Positions 17,201-27,517 are shown, counted from the first letter of the stretch. The stretch: 64,000 bases of DNA from Rhizobium sp. Root1203 (GCF_001424945.1 NZ_LMCW01000006.1:2803-66802); one strand, 5' to 3'. Made by a program: numbers and translations. The notes: generated from the sequence alone by a model not told the origin.

Positions 17201-18208
17201 TCAGGCCGGCGCGCCCCTGTTGCTTTCGGCGAGGACCAAATCGTAAAGCAGCCGGGCGCTCGGAGGCAAAGCGCGCTCTCTTGCCGTGATCAGGCTGTAG
17301 GGCCGGACGTTGATCTCGAAATCAATCGGCAGGACCCGCACGTCCGCCGCCTTCGATTGCTGCGTGGCCAGAAACTGGGCGACGTCGATGGCGATCGGCG
17401 CAATGGCGTTCGTCTGGCAGATGATTGCACAGGTCAGCAGCAGCGACGACGTGTTGACGATGTTTTCAGGCAGCGGAACGCCGTGCGCGAGGAACAGGTC
17501 TTCGATCGTTCGCCGCAGCAGCGTTCCCGGCGGCTGAAACACCCAATCATAGAGGGGCAGGTCGGAAAGGCTCGTGGTAGGGTTCTTCAGAAGCGGGTGA
17601 CCGCTGCGAACGATCAGGCACGCCCTTTCGACCCCGATTTCCTGAACCTCGAACAGCCGCGGATTCAGGTCATCGGGAATGCGGCTGATGATGAAGTCAT
17701 GCCGCGCGGCGAGCAGCTCGCGCGCGAGCACGTTGCTCGTCTCAACCTGGATGTTCACCTCTATGCCGGGAAAGGCGGTCCGCACTTCCTTGATGGCCGG
17801 CACGACAAGGCTCATGGCAGGCGCAGTTACCGCGCCGATGAACACGGAGCCGCCTTTTCCGGATTTGAGCTCGCCGATTTCGCGGCTAACTTCCCGCAGC
17901 TCCAGCATGATCTTGCGAGCACGTCTTGCGAGAGCCTCGCCGAAGGTCGTCAGCACAACGCCACGCGCCACGCGCTCGTAAAGGGGGGTCCTCAGAATCG
18001 ATTCCATTTCCGCCAGCATGCGCGATGCCGCCGGCTGGGAAATGTTCAGCGCCTCTGCCGCGGCCGAAATCTGCCCGCTATCTTCGATTGCGACAATCAT
18101 GCGCAGGTGATTCAGCTTAAGCCCTGCTCTCAGAAGGCCGTCGTCGCCCAGACTGTCGGTTCGTATGTCGACGTGATCGAGCCCCAGGGGGTCTGAAATA
18201 ATCGCCAT
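17201..18208 (-). CDS. gbpR: LysR-type regulator GbpR
   Basis: GbpR controls the galactose-binding protein gene chvE in Agrobacterium in response to arabinose, fucose or galactose. The product has an unusually long lead of about 30 residues. It is followed by a LysR helix-turn-helix (about 35-90, GQISAAAEALNISQPAASRM) and a substrate-binding domain to residue 335. It is divergent from chvE, exactly the arrangement known for gbpR-chvE. ATG 18208 has GGGAGG nine bases upstream; the frame extends to 18235 without better support. A palindrome AAAAGTA-A-TACTTTT lies just upstream. Confidence 0.88.
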   Translation of the reverse strand: MAIISDPLGLDHVDIRTDSLGDDGLLRAGLKLNHLRMIVAIEDSGQISAAAEALNISQPAASRMLAEMESILRTPLYERVARGVVLTTFGEALARRARKIMLELREVSREIGELKSGKGGSVFIGAVTAPAMSLVVPAIKEVRTAFPGIEVNIQVETSNVLARELLAARHDFIISRIPDDLNPRLFEVQEIGVERACLIVRSGHPLLKNPTTSLSDLPLYDWVFQPPGTLLRRTIEDLFLAHGVPLPENIVNTSSLLLTCAIICQTNAIAPIAIDVAQFLATQQSKAADVRVLPIDFEINVRPYSLITARERALPPSARLLYDLVLAESNRGAPA

Positions 18209-18236
18209 GGTTGCGGCCTCCCAACCGCGCTCCATT

Positions 18237-18251
18237 AAAAGTAATACTTTT
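18237..18251. promoter_or_regulatory. Palindrome near the gbpR start, possible GbpR site
   Basis: AAAAGTA-A-TACTTTT is a perfect 7-1-7 inverted repeat 29 bases upstream of the gbpR start codon. The site is in the gbpR/chvE gap, where an autoregulated LysR protein would bind. A TTGACA hexamer at 18296-18301, oriented toward chvE, is a possible -35 element. Confidence 0.45.
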
Positions 18252-18480
18252 TAACGATATACCAAAATTGTTATGCACTTTACCAGTTATTCTATTTGAC
18301 AGTTATAGGAATCCATACCAGTTTGCCGCCGTGTGCTGGTTGGCACTCAACACGTGTGAGAGCGTGGAGGAGACCTACTTCGTTTCTCACAATCTGAAGT
18401 AATTATCCAAGACGGAACCTGCCACAGTTTCGGGGCGGGCGATTTTTCGTCCCGCCGATTTATTAACAAGGGAGAGAGAG

Positions 18481-19545
18481 ATGAAATCCATTATCTCATT
18501 GATGGCTGCGGCTGCTTTCGGCGTCGCGTCGTTCGTAATGCCGGCTGTTGCCGCCGACAAGGGGACCGTCGGTATTGCAATGCCCACGAAGTCGTCCGCA
18601 CGCTGGATCGACGACGGCAACAACATCGTCAAGCAGCTTCAGGAAGCTGGCTACAGCACCGACTTGCAGTATGCTGACGACGACATTCCGAACCAGCTGT
18701 CTCAGATCGAGAACATGGTCACGAAGGGCGCGAAGGTTCTCGTTATTGCCGCTATCGACGGCACGACGCTTTCCGACGTTCTCCAGAAGGCTCACGACGC
18801 AGGCATCAAGGTCATCGCTTATGACCGTCTGATCCGCGATTCGGGCAACGTCGACTACTATGCGACGTTCGACAACTTCAAGGTTGGCGTTCTGCAGGCC
18901 GGTTCCATCGTTGACGCCCTCGGCCTCAAGGACGGCAAGGGCCCGTTCAACATCGAGCTCTTCGGCGGTTCGCCGGACGACAACAACGCCTTCTTCTTCT
19001 ACGACGGCGCTATGTCCGTTCTGCAGCCTTACATCGACAGCGGCAAGCTCGTCGTAAAGTCTGGCCAGACCGGCATGGACAAGGTCGGTACGCTGCGTTG
19101 GGACCCGGCAACGGCTCAGGCACGTATGGATAACCTGCTCTCGGCCAACTACACCGACGCGAAGGTCAATGCAGTCCTGTCGCCTTACGACGGTCTGTCC
19201 ATCGGCATCATCTCGTCGCTGAAGGGCGTCGGCTACGGCACCCCGGACCAGCCGCTGCCGGTCGTTTCCGGCCAGGACGCTGAAGTTCCGTCTGTCAAGT
19301 CGATCATTGCCGGCGAGCAGCATTCCACGATCTTCAAGGACACCCGTGACCTCGCAAAGGTTACTGTCGGCATGGTCAACGCCCTGATGGAAGGCAAAGA
19401 GCCTGAAGTCAACGACACCAAGACCTACGACAACGGTGTCAAGGTCATCCCGTCCTACCTGCTGACGCCGGTAGCGGTCGACAAGACCAACTACGAGAAG
19501 ATCCTCGTCGAAGGCGGTTACTACAAGGCTGACCAGCTGAAGTAA
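18481..19545 (+). CDS. chvE: Periplasmic galactose/glucose/arabinose-binding protein ChvE
   Basis: ChvE binds galactose, glucose, arabinose, xylose and related sugars. It feeds the GguAB importer, and in Agrobacterium it also stimulates VirA signalling. A signal peptide is obvious ([14 protein letters not shown]..., cleavage after PAVA near residue 24). The mature protein has the type I binding-protein fold, with [42 protein letters not shown] and SGQDAEVPS, all characteristic of ChvE. Length 354 is typical. It heads the chvE-gguA-gguB-gguC operon. A hairpin after the stop probably lowers readthrough so that the binding protein is in excess. No vir genes are in the window. Confidence 0.96.
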   Translation: MKSIISLMAAAAFGVASFVMPAVAADKGTVGIAMPTKSSARWIDDGNNIVKQLQEAGYSTDLQYADDDIPNQLSQIENMVTKGAKVLVIAAIDGTTLSDVLQKAHDAGIKVIAYDRLIRDSGNVDYYATFDNFKVGVLQAGSIVDALGLKDGKGPFNIELFGGSPDDNNAFFFYDGAMSVLQPYIDSGKLVVKSGQTGMDKVGTLRWDPATAQARMDNLLSANYTDAKVNAVLSPYDGLSIGIISSLKGVGYGTPDQPLPVVSGQDAEVPSVKSIIAGEQHSTIFKDTRDLAKVTVGMVNALMEGKEPEVNDTKTYDNGVKVIPSYLLTPVAVDKTNYEKILVEGGYYKADQLK

Positions 19546-19559
19546 TTGTTCCAAGTTGG

Positions 19560-19586
19560 CCGGAACCCGCAGCTTGCGGGTTCCGG
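19560..19586 (+). terminator. Partial terminator / stabilising hairpin after chvE
   Basis: A 12-bp perfect stem, CCGGAACCCGCA / TGCGGGTTCCGG, with a GCT loop is followed by TCTTCACTTTT. It lies between chvE and gguA, which share an operon, so it probably ends only part of the transcripts. Confidence 0.75.
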
Positions 19587-19643
19587 TCTTCACTTTTATG
19601 ATCGCCACGCCGTGTTTCCGGCTGCTGGCGTTGGATATTGACT

Positions 19644-21182
19644 ATGGACAATACAATCCTCGAAATGCGGAACATCACCAAGACGTTCCCGGGCGTAAAA
19701 GCGCTTGAGAATGTGAACCTCAAGGTTCGGCAGGGTGAAATCCATGCATTGGTGGGCGAAAACGGGGCCGGTAAGTCGACCCTTATGAAAGTTCTTTCCG
19801 GCGTTTACCCCGCCGGCACCTATGACGGCGATATCGTCTATGAGGGTGACGTCCGCAACTTCAAGGTCCTGAAGGACTCTGAAGAGATCGGCATCGTCAT
19901 CATCCACCAGGAGCTGGCGCTCGTACCGCTCCTGTCGATCGCCGAAAATATCTTCCTCGGCAACGAAGTCGCGCACAACGGCATCATCAAGTGGCAGGAA
20001 GCCTTCAACCGCACGAAGCAATTGCTTGGCAAGGTCGGCCTGAAGGAATCCCCCGAGACGCTCGTGACGGACATCGGGGTCGGCAAGCAGCAGCTGGTCG
20101 AGATCGCCAAGGCGCTGTCGAAAAGCGTGAAGCTCCTCATCCTCGATGAGCCGACGGCTTCGCTCAACGAAAAGGATTCCGACGCGCTGCTCGATCTTCT
20201 GATCGAGTTCCGCAACCAGGGCCTGACCTCGATCATCATCACGCACAAGCTCAACGAAGTGCGCAAGGTCGCCGACCAGATCACGGTTCTGCGCGACGGC
20301 ATGACGGTCAAGACGCTCGACTGTCGTACCGAAGAGATCAGCGAAGACATCATCATCAAGAACATGGTGGGCCGCGAACTCGCCGATCGCTACCCGCCGC
20401 GCTCCGTGCCGATCGGCGAGACGATCCTCGAGGTGAAGAACTGGAACGCCTTTCACCAGCATCACCGTGATCGCCAGGTTCTGCACGACATCAACATCAA
20501 CGTCCGCAAGGGCGAAGTGGTCGGCATCGCGGGTCTGATGGGCGCTGGCCGCACCGAATTCGCGATGAGCGTATTCGGCAAATCCTACGGCCACAAAATC
20601 ACCGGCGACGTCTTCATGGACGGCAAGAAGGTCGATGTGAGTACCGTCCGCAAGGCGATCGACGCCGGCCTGGCCTATGTCACGGAAGACCGCAAGCATC
20701 TCGGCCTCGTGCTTGGCGAGAATATCGTCCACAATACGACGCTCGCCAATCTTGCCGGCGTTTCGAGCGGAACGGTGATCGACAGCATCAAGGAATCCAA
20801 GATCGCATCGGATTATCGCACGAAACTGCGTATCCGCAGCTCCAGCATCTTCCAGGAAGCCGTCAATCTTTCGGGCGGAAACCAGCAAAAAGTGGTTCTG
20901 TCCAAGTGGCTGTTCTCCGATCCTGACATATTGATCCTCGACGAACCCACGCGCGGTATTGATGTCGGTGCAAAATACGAAATCTATACTATCATCAACC
21001 AGCTCGCCGCCGATGGTAAGGGCGTTCTGATGATCTCATCGGAAATGCCGGAACTGCTTGGCACGTGCGACCGCATCTACGTCATGAATGAAGGACGTAT
21101 CGTTGCGGAACTGCCAAAGGGAGAGGCGAGCCAAGAAACCATCATGCGCGCTATCATGCGCTCAGGGGAGAAGAAACAATGA
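19644..21182 (+). CDS. gguA: Sugar ABC transporter ATP-binding protein GguA
   Basis: GguA is the double-domain CUT2 ATPase that powers ChvE-dependent sugar uptake. Two nucleotide-binding halves are visible. The first has Walker [10 protein letters not shown] (about 38-46) and Walker [10 protein letters not shown]. The second is of the usual degenerate CUT2 type, with GLMGAGRTE in place of a true Walker A, a good LSGGNQQK signature and [13 protein letters not shown] 19644 is used; a TTG at 19638 is also in frame. It ends in an ATGA overlap with gguB. Confidence 0.94.
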   Translation: MDNTILEMRNITKTFPGVKALENVNLKVRQGEIHALVGENGAGKSTLMKVLSGVYPAGTYDGDIVYEGDVRNFKVLKDSEEIGIVIIHQELALVPLLSIAENIFLGNEVAHNGIIKWQEAFNRTKQLLGKVGLKESPETLVTDIGVGKQQLVEIAKALSKSVKLLILDEPTASLNEKDSDALLDLLIEFRNQGLTSIIITHKLNEVRKVADQITVLRDGMTVKTLDCRTEEISEDIIIKNMVGRELADRYPPRSVPIGETILEVKNWNAFHQHHRDRQVLHDININVRKGEVVGIAGLMGAGRTEFAMSVFGKSYGHKITGDVFMDGKKVDVSTVRKAIDAGLAYVTEDRKHLGLVLGENIVHNTTLANLAGVSSGTVIDSIKESKIASDYRTKLRIRSSSIFQEAVNLSGGNQQKVVLSKWLFSDPDILILDEPTRGIDVGAKYEIYTIINQLAADGKGVLMISSEMPELLGTCDRIYVMNEGRIVAELPKGEASQETIMRAIMRSGEKKQ

Positions 21183-22390
21183 CTCCGGTCAACCCTTCAG
21201 CTGCCACCGAGGAAAGCAACGTCGTTTCCGTTACGGACTACATCCGCAGCAATATCCGTGAATACGGCATGCTCATCGCGCTGGTCGCGATCATGGTGTT
21301 CTTCCAGTTCTATACCGGCGGCATTCTGTTCAAGCCGGTCAACCTGACAAACCTCGTTCTGCAGAACTCGTTCATCGTCATCATGGCGCTCGGCATGCTG
21401 CTCGTCATCGTGGCCGGCCATATCGACCTTTCGGTCGGTTCGATCGTCGCCTTCGTCGGCGCCGTGGCGGCCATCATGACCGTCAACTGGCAGATGAACT
21501 TCGTGCTGGCGGGTATTCTCTGCCTGATCATCGGCGGCGCCATCGGCGCGGCGCAGGGATACTGGATCGCGTATCACCGCATTCCGGCCTTCATCGTGAC
21601 GCTTGCCGGCATGCTTGTCTTCCGCGGACTGACGCTGTTCGTGCTTGGCGGCAAGAACATCGGCCCGTTCCCGAAGGATTTCCAGGTTATCTCGACGGGC
21701 TTTCTTCCCGGCCAGATGATCGATTTCGGCGGCATTCCGCTGCATTCGACCTCGTTGATCCTGACCCTGATTATTCCCGCGGTGCTCTTCTATCTCGCCT
21801 GGCGTCGCCGCAAGGTGAACGAAAGCCACGGCATCGACGTCGAGCCTACGAGTTTTTTCATCGCGCAGAACGTTATTCTTTCGTTGGCGATCCTGTTCCT
21901 CGGCTATCAGCTGTCAAGCTACAAGGGCCTCCCGAACGTTCTCGTCGTCATGCTCGTGCTGATCGCGGCCTACGCGTTCGTCACGCGCCGTACCACGATC
22001 GGCCGCCGCATCTACGCCATGGGCGGCAATGAAAAGGCCACCAAGCTCTCCGGTATCAACACCGAGCGCCTCAGCTTCTTCACCTTCGTCAACATGGGCG
22101 TTCTGGCCGGTCTCGCCGGCATGATCATCGCGGCCCGCCTGAATTCGGCAACGCCGAAGGCCGGCGTCGGCTTCGAGCTCGACGTGATCGCGGCGTGCTT
22201 CATCGGCGGTGCTTCGGCATCCGGCGGCGTTGGCAAGATCACCGGTGCCGTCATCGGCGCGTTCATCATGGGCGTCATGAACAACGGCATGTCGATCGTC
22301 GGCCTCGGCATCGATTTCCAGCAGATGGTCAAGGGACTGGTGCTTCTCGCTGCCGTCTTCTTCGACGTTTACAACAAGAACAAGGGCTAA
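21179..22390 (+). CDS. gguB: Sugar ABC transporter permease GguB
   Basis: This 403-residue CUT2 permease has about ten membrane segments and the family signatures [15 protein letters not shown] and [20 protein letters not shown]. The start codon overlaps the gguA stop (ATGA), showing translational coupling. The protein forms the channel for sugars delivered by ChvE. Confidence 0.94.
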   Translation: MTPVNPSAATEESNVVSVTDYIRSNIREYGMLIALVAIMVFFQFYTGGILFKPVNLTNLVLQNSFIVIMALGMLLVIVAGHIDLSVGSIVAFVGAVAAIMTVNWQMNFVLAGILCLIIGGAIGAAQGYWIAYHRIPAFIVTLAGMLVFRGLTLFVLGGKNIGPFPKDFQVISTGFLPGQMIDFGGIPLHSTSLILTLIIPAVLFYLAWRRRKVNESHGIDVEPTSFFIAQNVILSLAILFLGYQLSSYKGLPNVLVVMLVLIAAYAFVTRRTTIGRRIYAMGGNEKATKLSGINTERLSFFTFVNMGVLAGLAGMIIAARLNSATPKAGVGFELDVIAACFIGGASASGGVGKITGAVIGAFIMGVMNNGMSIVGLGIDFQQMVKGLVLLAAVFFDVYNKNKG

Positions 22391-22490
22391 GCGCCAAGCG
22401 CCAGCCGAGCATTCGCCGTCGTATGAACCTTCCGATCCGGCTCCTTCGGGAGCCGGAGAGGCGGAGCATTTTCCGCGCTATCTAAAAAGG

Positions 22491-23495
22491 ATGAAGACCG
22501 TGCTTATTTCGCAGATCAAGGGTTCGAACGGAGAGATTGTCGTCGCCGTGCGCGAGCCGGGCGGTACCGCGAAAGCCGTCAATAACGCCGGCAGCGTCTA
22601 CGCGCTGGCCATGGAATCCGCAAACAGCGGCAAGTCGCTGTTGCAGGTGATAGAGGCGCATGGCCTCGGCGATGCGGTCGATCTCGACAAGGCCTATGCC
22701 GAAGGCCGCTTCCTGTCTCCAATGACGCATCCAGATGCGGCGCACCTGCATCTGACGGGCACCGGTCTGACCCATCTGGGCTCGGCGGCAACGCGCGATT
22801 CCATGCACAAGAAGACCTCCGAGGCGGCAGAGGAAACCCTCACCGACTCCATGAAGATGTTCAAGATGGGCCTTGAGAACGGGAAGCCGAAATCAGGCGA
22901 GAAGGGTGTGCAGCCCGAGTGGTTCTACAAGGGCAACGGATATGGCTCGACGGCTCCCGGCGCGCCGCTCGTCTCTCCGTCCTTCGCGCTCGATGGCGGC
23001 GAAGAGCCGGAGATGGCGGGCATCTACGTGATATCGGAAGACGGCACGCCGTTCCGCGTCGGCTTTGCGCTGTCCAACGAATTTTCCGACCACGTCACCG
23101 AGCGGATCAACTATCTCTACCTCGCGCATTCCAAGCTGCGTCCGGCAAGCTTCGGACCTGAAATCCGCATCGGCGCTGCCCCGGACGATATCCGCGGCAC
23201 CTCGCGCATCAAGCGTGGCGACAAGGTGATTTTCGAAAAGCCGTTCCTGTCGGGCGAGGCGAATATGTCTCACACCTTTGCGAACCTCGAATATCACCAC
23301 TTCAAATACGGCTTGTTCCGCGTGCCCGGCGACGTTCACGTCCACATGTTCGGTACGGCAACGCTGTCGTTCGCCGAGGGCATCAAGGCGGAAGAGGGCG
23401 ACGTCTTCGAAATCGAAGTCGCCGAGTTCGGCCTGCCTCTGCGCAATCCGCTTGCCGTCGACGCCGAAGAAGACATCGTCGTCAAGCAGCTCTAG
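22491..23495 (+). CDS. gguC: GguC / AraD1-family protein, probable keto-deoxy-sugar-acid dehydratase
   Basis: GguC is the fourth gene of the known chvE locus. The 334-residue protein has the FAH-like fold signatures of the AraD1 family: PEWFYKGNGYG, the acidic pattern GEEPEMAGIYV, and GFALSNEFSDH. It is not a transporter part. Related AraD1 proteins are assigned as 2-keto-3-deoxy-L-arabinonate dehydratases. Here it lies directly before a ketoglutarate semialdehyde dehydrogenase and an arabinonate-type dehydratase, so it would supply the middle step. A GTG at 22500, with AAGGA eight bases before it, is an alternative start. The dehydratase assignment is inference from family and context. Confidence 0.85.
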   Translation: MKTVLISQIKGSNGEIVVAVREPGGTAKAVNNAGSVYALAMESANSGKSLLQVIEAHGLGDAVDLDKAYAEGRFLSPMTHPDAAHLHLTGTGLTHLGSAATRDSMHKKTSEAAEETLTDSMKMFKMGLENGKPKSGEKGVQPEWFYKGNGYGSTAPGAPLVSPSFALDGGEEPEMAGIYVISEDGTPFRVGFALSNEFSDHVTERINYLYLAHSKLRPASFGPEIRIGAAPDDIRGTSRIKRGDKVIFEKPFLSGEANMSHTFANLEYHHFKYGLFRVPGDVHVHMFGTATLSFAEGIKAEEGDVFEIEVAEFGLPLRNPLAVDAEEDIVVKQL

Positions 23496-23567
23496 ATTTC
23501 TCATGGTCTGGCCGCCTGCGCGACCGGGCCATTCTTTCGTAAACGGTAAAGGAGGCTTGTTCAGCCC

Positions 23568-25001
23568 ATGACCATTTATCAGAACCTGATCGCCGGCGAG
23601 TGGATCGGCACCAACGCGACGAAGAACATCAATCCATCCGATACCAACGAAGTTGTCGGCCTCTATGCGGACGGTTCGGCTGAAGACACGAAGAATGCCA
23701 TCGCCGCAGCCAAGGCTGCTTTCCCCGCATGGTCGCGCTCCGGCATCTGGGAACGTCACGTCATCCTGAAGAAGGCCGGCGACGAGATCATGGCCCGCAA
23801 GGACGAGCTCGGTGCGCTGCTGGCGCGCGAGGAGGGCAAGACCCTGCCGGAAGCGATCGGCGAGACTATCCGCGCATCGCAGATCTTCGAATTCTTCGCG
23901 GGCGAAGCGCTACGTCTTGCCGGCGAAGTTATCCCGTCCGTGCGTCCGAACGTGGGCGTCGAGATTACCCGTGACCCGCTCGGCGTCATCGGCATCATCA
24001 CGCCATGGAACTTCCCGATCGCCATCCCTGCCTGGAAGATCGCGCCTGCGCTTTGCTACGGCAACACCATCGTTTTCAAGCCGGCCGAACTCGTTCCGGC
24101 CTGCTCCTGGGCCATCGTCGATATCCTGCATCGCGCCGGCCTCCCGAAGGGCGTCCTGAATTTGGTCATGGGCAAGGGCTCGGTCGTCGGCCAGGCCATG
24201 CTCGACAGCCCTGATATCGCCGGCATCACCTTCACCGGTTCCACCGGCACCGGCAAGCGCGTTGCCGTTTCCTCACTCGAGCATAACCGCAAGTTCCAGC
24301 TCGAAATGGGCGGCAAGAACCCGATGGTGGTTCTCGATGACGCCGATCTCAACGTTGCCGTCGAAGCAGCCGCCAATTCCGGCTTCTTCTCGACCGGCCA
24401 GCGCTGCACCGCGTCGTCGCGCCTGATCGTTACCGAGGGCATCCACGACAGGTTCGTCGCGGCGCTGACGGAGAAGCTCAAGACCATCGTCGTGGATCAC
24501 GCCATGAAGCCCGGCACGCATGTCGGCCCCGTGGTCGATGAGCGCCAGCTGAAGACCGATACCGACTACATCGAGATCGGCAAAAAGGAAGGCGCCAAGC
24601 TCGCCTTCGGCGGCGAACTGATCACCCGCGACACGCCCGGCTTCTATCTGCAGCCGACGCTGTTTACCGAGGCGACCAACCAGATGCGGATCTCGCGCGA
24701 AGAGATCTTCGGACCCGTCGTCTCCGTTATCCGGGTCAAGGACTACGAAGAGGCGCTGGCGACTGCCAACGACACGCCGTTCGGCCTGTCCTCCGGCATC
24801 GCGACGACGAGCCTGAAGCACGCCACGCACTTCAAGCGCAATGCCGAAGCCGGCATGGTCATGGTCAACCTGCCGACCGCAGGCGTCGACTTCCACGTTC
24901 CGTTCGGTGGCCGCAAGGGCTCATCCTATGGTCCGCGCGAGCAGGGCAAGTACGCTGCCGAGTTCTACACGACCGTCAAGACCGCCTACACGCTGGCCTA
25001 A
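23568..25001 (+). CDS. 2,5-Dioxovalerate (alpha-ketoglutarate semialdehyde) dehydrogenase
   Basis: This is an NAD(P)+-dependent aldehyde dehydrogenase of 477 residues. Characteristic motifs are TPWNFPIAIPAWKIAPAL, FTGSTGTGKR, ELGGKNP as QLEMGGKNP with the general-base Glu, and the catalytic Cys280 in STGQRCTASSR. The sequence and context point to oxidation of 2,5-dioxopentanoate to 2-oxoglutarate, the last step of oxidative pentose degradation. A GGAGG lies about 12 bases before the ATG. Succinate-semialdehyde dehydrogenase is the main alternative, but the neighbours favour the ketoglutarate pathway. Confidence 0.88.
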   Translation: MTIYQNLIAGEWIGTNATKNINPSDTNEVVGLYADGSAEDTKNAIAAAKAAFPAWSRSGIWERHVILKKAGDEIMARKDELGALLAREEGKTLPEAIGETIRASQIFEFFAGEALRLAGEVIPSVRPNVGVEITRDPLGVIGIITPWNFPIAIPAWKIAPALCYGNTIVFKPAELVPACSWAIVDILHRAGLPKGVLNLVMGKGSVVGQAMLDSPDIAGITFTGSTGTGKRVAVSSLEHNRKFQLEMGGKNPMVVLDDADLNVAVEAAANSGFFSTGQRCTASSRLIVTEGIHDRFVAALTEKLKTIVVDHAMKPGTHVGPVVDERQLKTDTDYIEIGKKEGAKLAFGGELITRDTPGFYLQPTLFTEATNQMRISREEIFGPVVSVIRVKDYEEALATANDTPFGLSSGIATTSLKHATHFKRNAEAGMVMVNLPTAGVDFHVPFGGRKGSSYGPREQGKYAAEFYTTVKTAYTLA

Positions 25002-25062
25002 CGACCGTCTGACGATCCGGGCCGTCGCGAGGGCGGCTCGGGGTCTCCCAAAAGGCAAAATA

Positions 25063-26808
25063 ATGAAAAAGAAAGCTGAATGGCCGCGCAGGCTGCGTTC
25101 GTACGACTGGTTCGGCGGCACCGGCAAGAATGCGATCATGCATCGCTCCTGGATGAAGAACCAGGGCCTTCCGGCCGATACGTTCGACGGTCGCCCGATC
25201 ATCGGCATCTGTAATACCTGGTCGGAGCTGACGCCGTGCAACGCGCATCTCCGAGACCTCGCCGAGCGCGTCAAGCGCGGCGTCTACGAGGCCGGCGGGT
25301 TCCCGGTCGAGTTTCCCGTGTTCTCCGTCGGCGAAAGCACGCTTCGCCCGACCGCGATGATGTTCCGCAACCTGGCAGCAATGGACGTCGAAGAGGCGAT
25401 CCGGGGCAACCCGGTCGACGGCGTCGTGCTGCTCGGCGGCTGCGACAAGACCACGCCGAGCCTCCTGATGGGCGCTGCGTCCGTCGATATTCCCGTCATT
25501 CTCGTGTCCGGTGGCCCTATGCTCAACGGCAAGTGGCGCGGCAAGGATGTCGGTTCGGGTACGGCCATCTGGCAGTTCTCGGAAATGGTCAAATCAGGCG
25601 AAATGTCGCTCGACGAGTTCATGGACGCCGAACAGGGCATGGCTCGCTCGGCCGGCAGCTGCATGACCATGGGCACCGCCTCGACGATGGCGTCGATGGC
25701 CGAGGCGCTGGGCATGACGCTTCCCGGCAATGCGGCCATTCCGGCTGTCGACGCCCGTCGCCGGGTGATCTCGCAGCTCTCGGGCCGCCGGATCGTCGAC
25801 ATGGTCAAGGAGGACCTGAAGCCCTCTGACATCCTGACCAAGGAAGCCTTCGAGAACGCCATCCGCGTCAACGGAGCCGTCGGCGGTTCCACCAATGCCG
25901 TTCTCCACCTCCTGGCGCTTGCCGGCCGTATCGGCGTGGACCTGTCGCTCGACGACTGGGACCGGCTCGGCCGCGACGTGCCGACGATCGTCAACCTGCA
26001 GCCGTCGGGCAAGCACCTGATGGAAGAGTTCTATTATGCGGGGGGTCTTCCGGTCGTCATCAAGGCGGTTGGCGAAATGGGCCTGCTGCACAAGGACGCG
26101 ATCACCGTCACCGGCGACAGCATCTGGAATGGCGTCAAGGATGTCGTGAACTACAATGACGACGTCATCGTTCCGCGCGAAAAGGCGCTGACGCAGTCGG
26201 GCGGCATTGCCGTTCTTCGCGGTAACCTCGCCCCGAAGGGGGCCGTACTCAAGCCTTCCGCAGCGTCTCCGCATCTGATGCAGCATACCGGCCGCGCCGT
26301 CGTCTTCGAAAGCATCGAAGACTACCATGCACGCATCAACAAGGACGATCTCGACATCGACGAGACCTGCATCATGGTTCTCAAGTACTGCGGCCCGAAG
26401 GGTTACCCCGGCATGGCCGAAGTCGGCAACATGGGCCTTCCGCCGAAGGTGCTGAAGAAGGGCGTCAAGGACATGATCCGCATCTCGGATGCGCGCATGT
26501 CCGGTACCGCCTACGGCACCGTCATCCTGCATACCGCACCGGAAGCTGCCGAAGGCGGACCGCTGGCGCTGGTGCAGAACGGCGACATGATCTCGGTCGA
26601 CGTTCCCGCGCGCACGATCCAGCTCCAGGTCTCCGACGAGGAACTGGCGAAGCGCCGTGCGGCGTGGGTCAAGCCGCACATGCCGATCACAGGCGGCTAC
26701 GGCAAGCTCTACATCAACACGGTCATGCAGGCCGATGCCGGTGCCGATCTCGACTTCCTGGTCGGCCCGCGCGGCTCGGACATTCCGTTGAACCGCGACA
26801 GCCACTGA
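25063..26808 (+). CDS. Sugar-acid dehydratase, IlvD/Edd family (L-arabinonate dehydratase type)
   Basis: This is a 581-residue iron-sulfur dehydratase. Conserved blocks are CNTWSELTPCN, GGCDKTTPSLLMG and SAGSCMTMGTASTM, whose cysteines bind the cluster, then NGAVGGSTNAVLHL and KYCGPKGYPGMAEVG. It differs from IlvD by starting with the sugar-acid subgroup signature LRSYDWFGGTGKNAIMHRSW. It would turn L-arabinonate (or galactonate or fuconate) into the 2-keto-3-deoxy acid for GguC. The frame opens far upstream at 24841 inside the aldehyde dehydrogenase; ATG 25063, in the gap, gives the normal length. The sugar dehydrogenase and lactonase needed before it are not in the window. Confidence 0.9.
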   Translation: MKKKAEWPRRLRSYDWFGGTGKNAIMHRSWMKNQGLPADTFDGRPIIGICNTWSELTPCNAHLRDLAERVKRGVYEAGGFPVEFPVFSVGESTLRPTAMMFRNLAAMDVEEAIRGNPVDGVVLLGGCDKTTPSLLMGAASVDIPVILVSGGPMLNGKWRGKDVGSGTAIWQFSEMVKSGEMSLDEFMDAEQGMARSAGSCMTMGTASTMASMAEALGMTLPGNAAIPAVDARRRVISQLSGRRIVDMVKEDLKPSDILTKEAFENAIRVNGAVGGSTNAVLHLLALAGRIGVDLSLDDWDRLGRDVPTIVNLQPSGKHLMEEFYYAGGLPVVIKAVGEMGLLHKDAITVTGDSIWNGVKDVVNYNDDVIVPREKALTQSGGIAVLRGNLAPKGAVLKPSAASPHLMQHTGRAVVFESIEDYHARINKDDLDIDETCIMVLKYCGPKGYPGMAEVGNMGLPPKVLKKGVKDMIRISDARMSGTAYGTVILHTAPEAAEGGPLALVQNGDMISVDVPARTIQLQVSDEELAKRRAAWVKPHMPITGGYGKLYINTVMQADAGADLDFLVGPRGSDIPLNRDSH

Positions 26809-26835
26809 GGCGTCACCAGCGCTTGTGTGTTTTGA

Positions 26836-26859
26836 AAGGCGGGGCGAAAGCTCCGCCTT
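26836..26859 (+). terminator. Bidirectional terminator
   Basis: AAGGCGGGGC-GAAA-GCTCCGCCTT forms a 10-bp stem with one G-U pair, between the dehydratase and the convergent GST gene. Both sides are moderately T-rich (CTTGCTG one way, TTTCAAAACA the other). Confidence 0.75.
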
Positions 26860-26866
26860 CTTGCTG

Positions 26867-27517
26867 TCAGCCGGTCGACGCGGCGGCGAAAACGGCCAGC
26901 TGCGCGTCGAACGCACGCTTGTAGGCGGGCCGCCCTTCGCCGCGGGCGACGTAGGCGGACAGGTTCGGATATTCATCCAGCATACCCGATCCTTTCAACC
27001 TGAACAGCACGGATACCATCTGAAGGTCACCGGCGCTGAAATCGCCGTCGAGCCAGTCGGTATCGCCAAGTCGGACGGAGAGTTCGCTCAGCCGCTTGCG
27101 GATGCGTTCCTCGATAAGACGCAGCCGCTGCTCGTACCAGGTCTCGTGGCGCTCCAGGAGCCTGGCCATTTCGCGATCGACAATCGTCGGCTCCATTGTG
27201 GTGAGCGCGGCAAACATCCATGTGATCGCACGCGCCCGAGCATTCGCATCGTCCGGCAGCAGGCCTGCGTGGCGCTCCGCGATATGGAATACGATGGCCC
27301 CGGATTCGAACAGGGCGAGATCGGCTTCTTCGTAGGTCGGAATCTGCCCGAAAGGATGAAGTGCGAGATGCGCGGGCTCTTTCATCGCCTTGAACGAAAG
27401 AAGTCGAACGTCGTAGGGCTGGCCCACTTCTTCGAGCGCCCATCGCACGCGCATGTCGCGCGCCAGACCCCTGCCGCGATCGGGAGACCGTGCAAAGGCT
27501 GTGATCGTGATGGTCAT
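26867..27517 (-). CDS. Glutathione S-transferase family protein
   Basis: The 216-residue product has an N-terminal thioredoxin-like half (about 1-85) with HPFGQIPTYEEADLALFESGAI, the cis-Pro and glutathione gamma-glutamyl-binding ES pair of GSTs. An all-helical C-terminal half follows, with DTDWLDGDFSAGDLQMVSVL. GSTs conjugate glutathione to electrophiles; the substrate here is unknown. ATG 27517 with GGAG eight bases upstream is chosen over a frame running to 27724. The gene is monocistronic, with a shared terminator at its 3' end. Confidence 0.9.
   Translation of the reverse strand: MTITITAFARSPDRGRGLARDMRVRWALEEVGQPYDVRLLSFKAMKEPAHLALHPFGQIPTYEEADLALFESGAIVFHIAERHAGLLPDDANARARAITWMFAALTTMEPTIVDREMARLLERHETWYEQRLRLIEERIRKRLSELSVRLGDTDWLDGDFSAGDLQMVSVLFRLKGSGMLDEYPNLSAYVARGEGRPAYKRAFDAQLAVFAAASTG

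Noticed and set aside
16766..18196. 476-codon plus-strand frame across the J-like gene and gbpR
   Set aside because: It spans two real minus-strand genes and the gap between them and has no motif.
18358..18372. CACGTG-centred palindrome upstream of chvE as a regulator site
   Set aside because: Only the eight central bases are symmetric; flanks do not match, so it may be chance.
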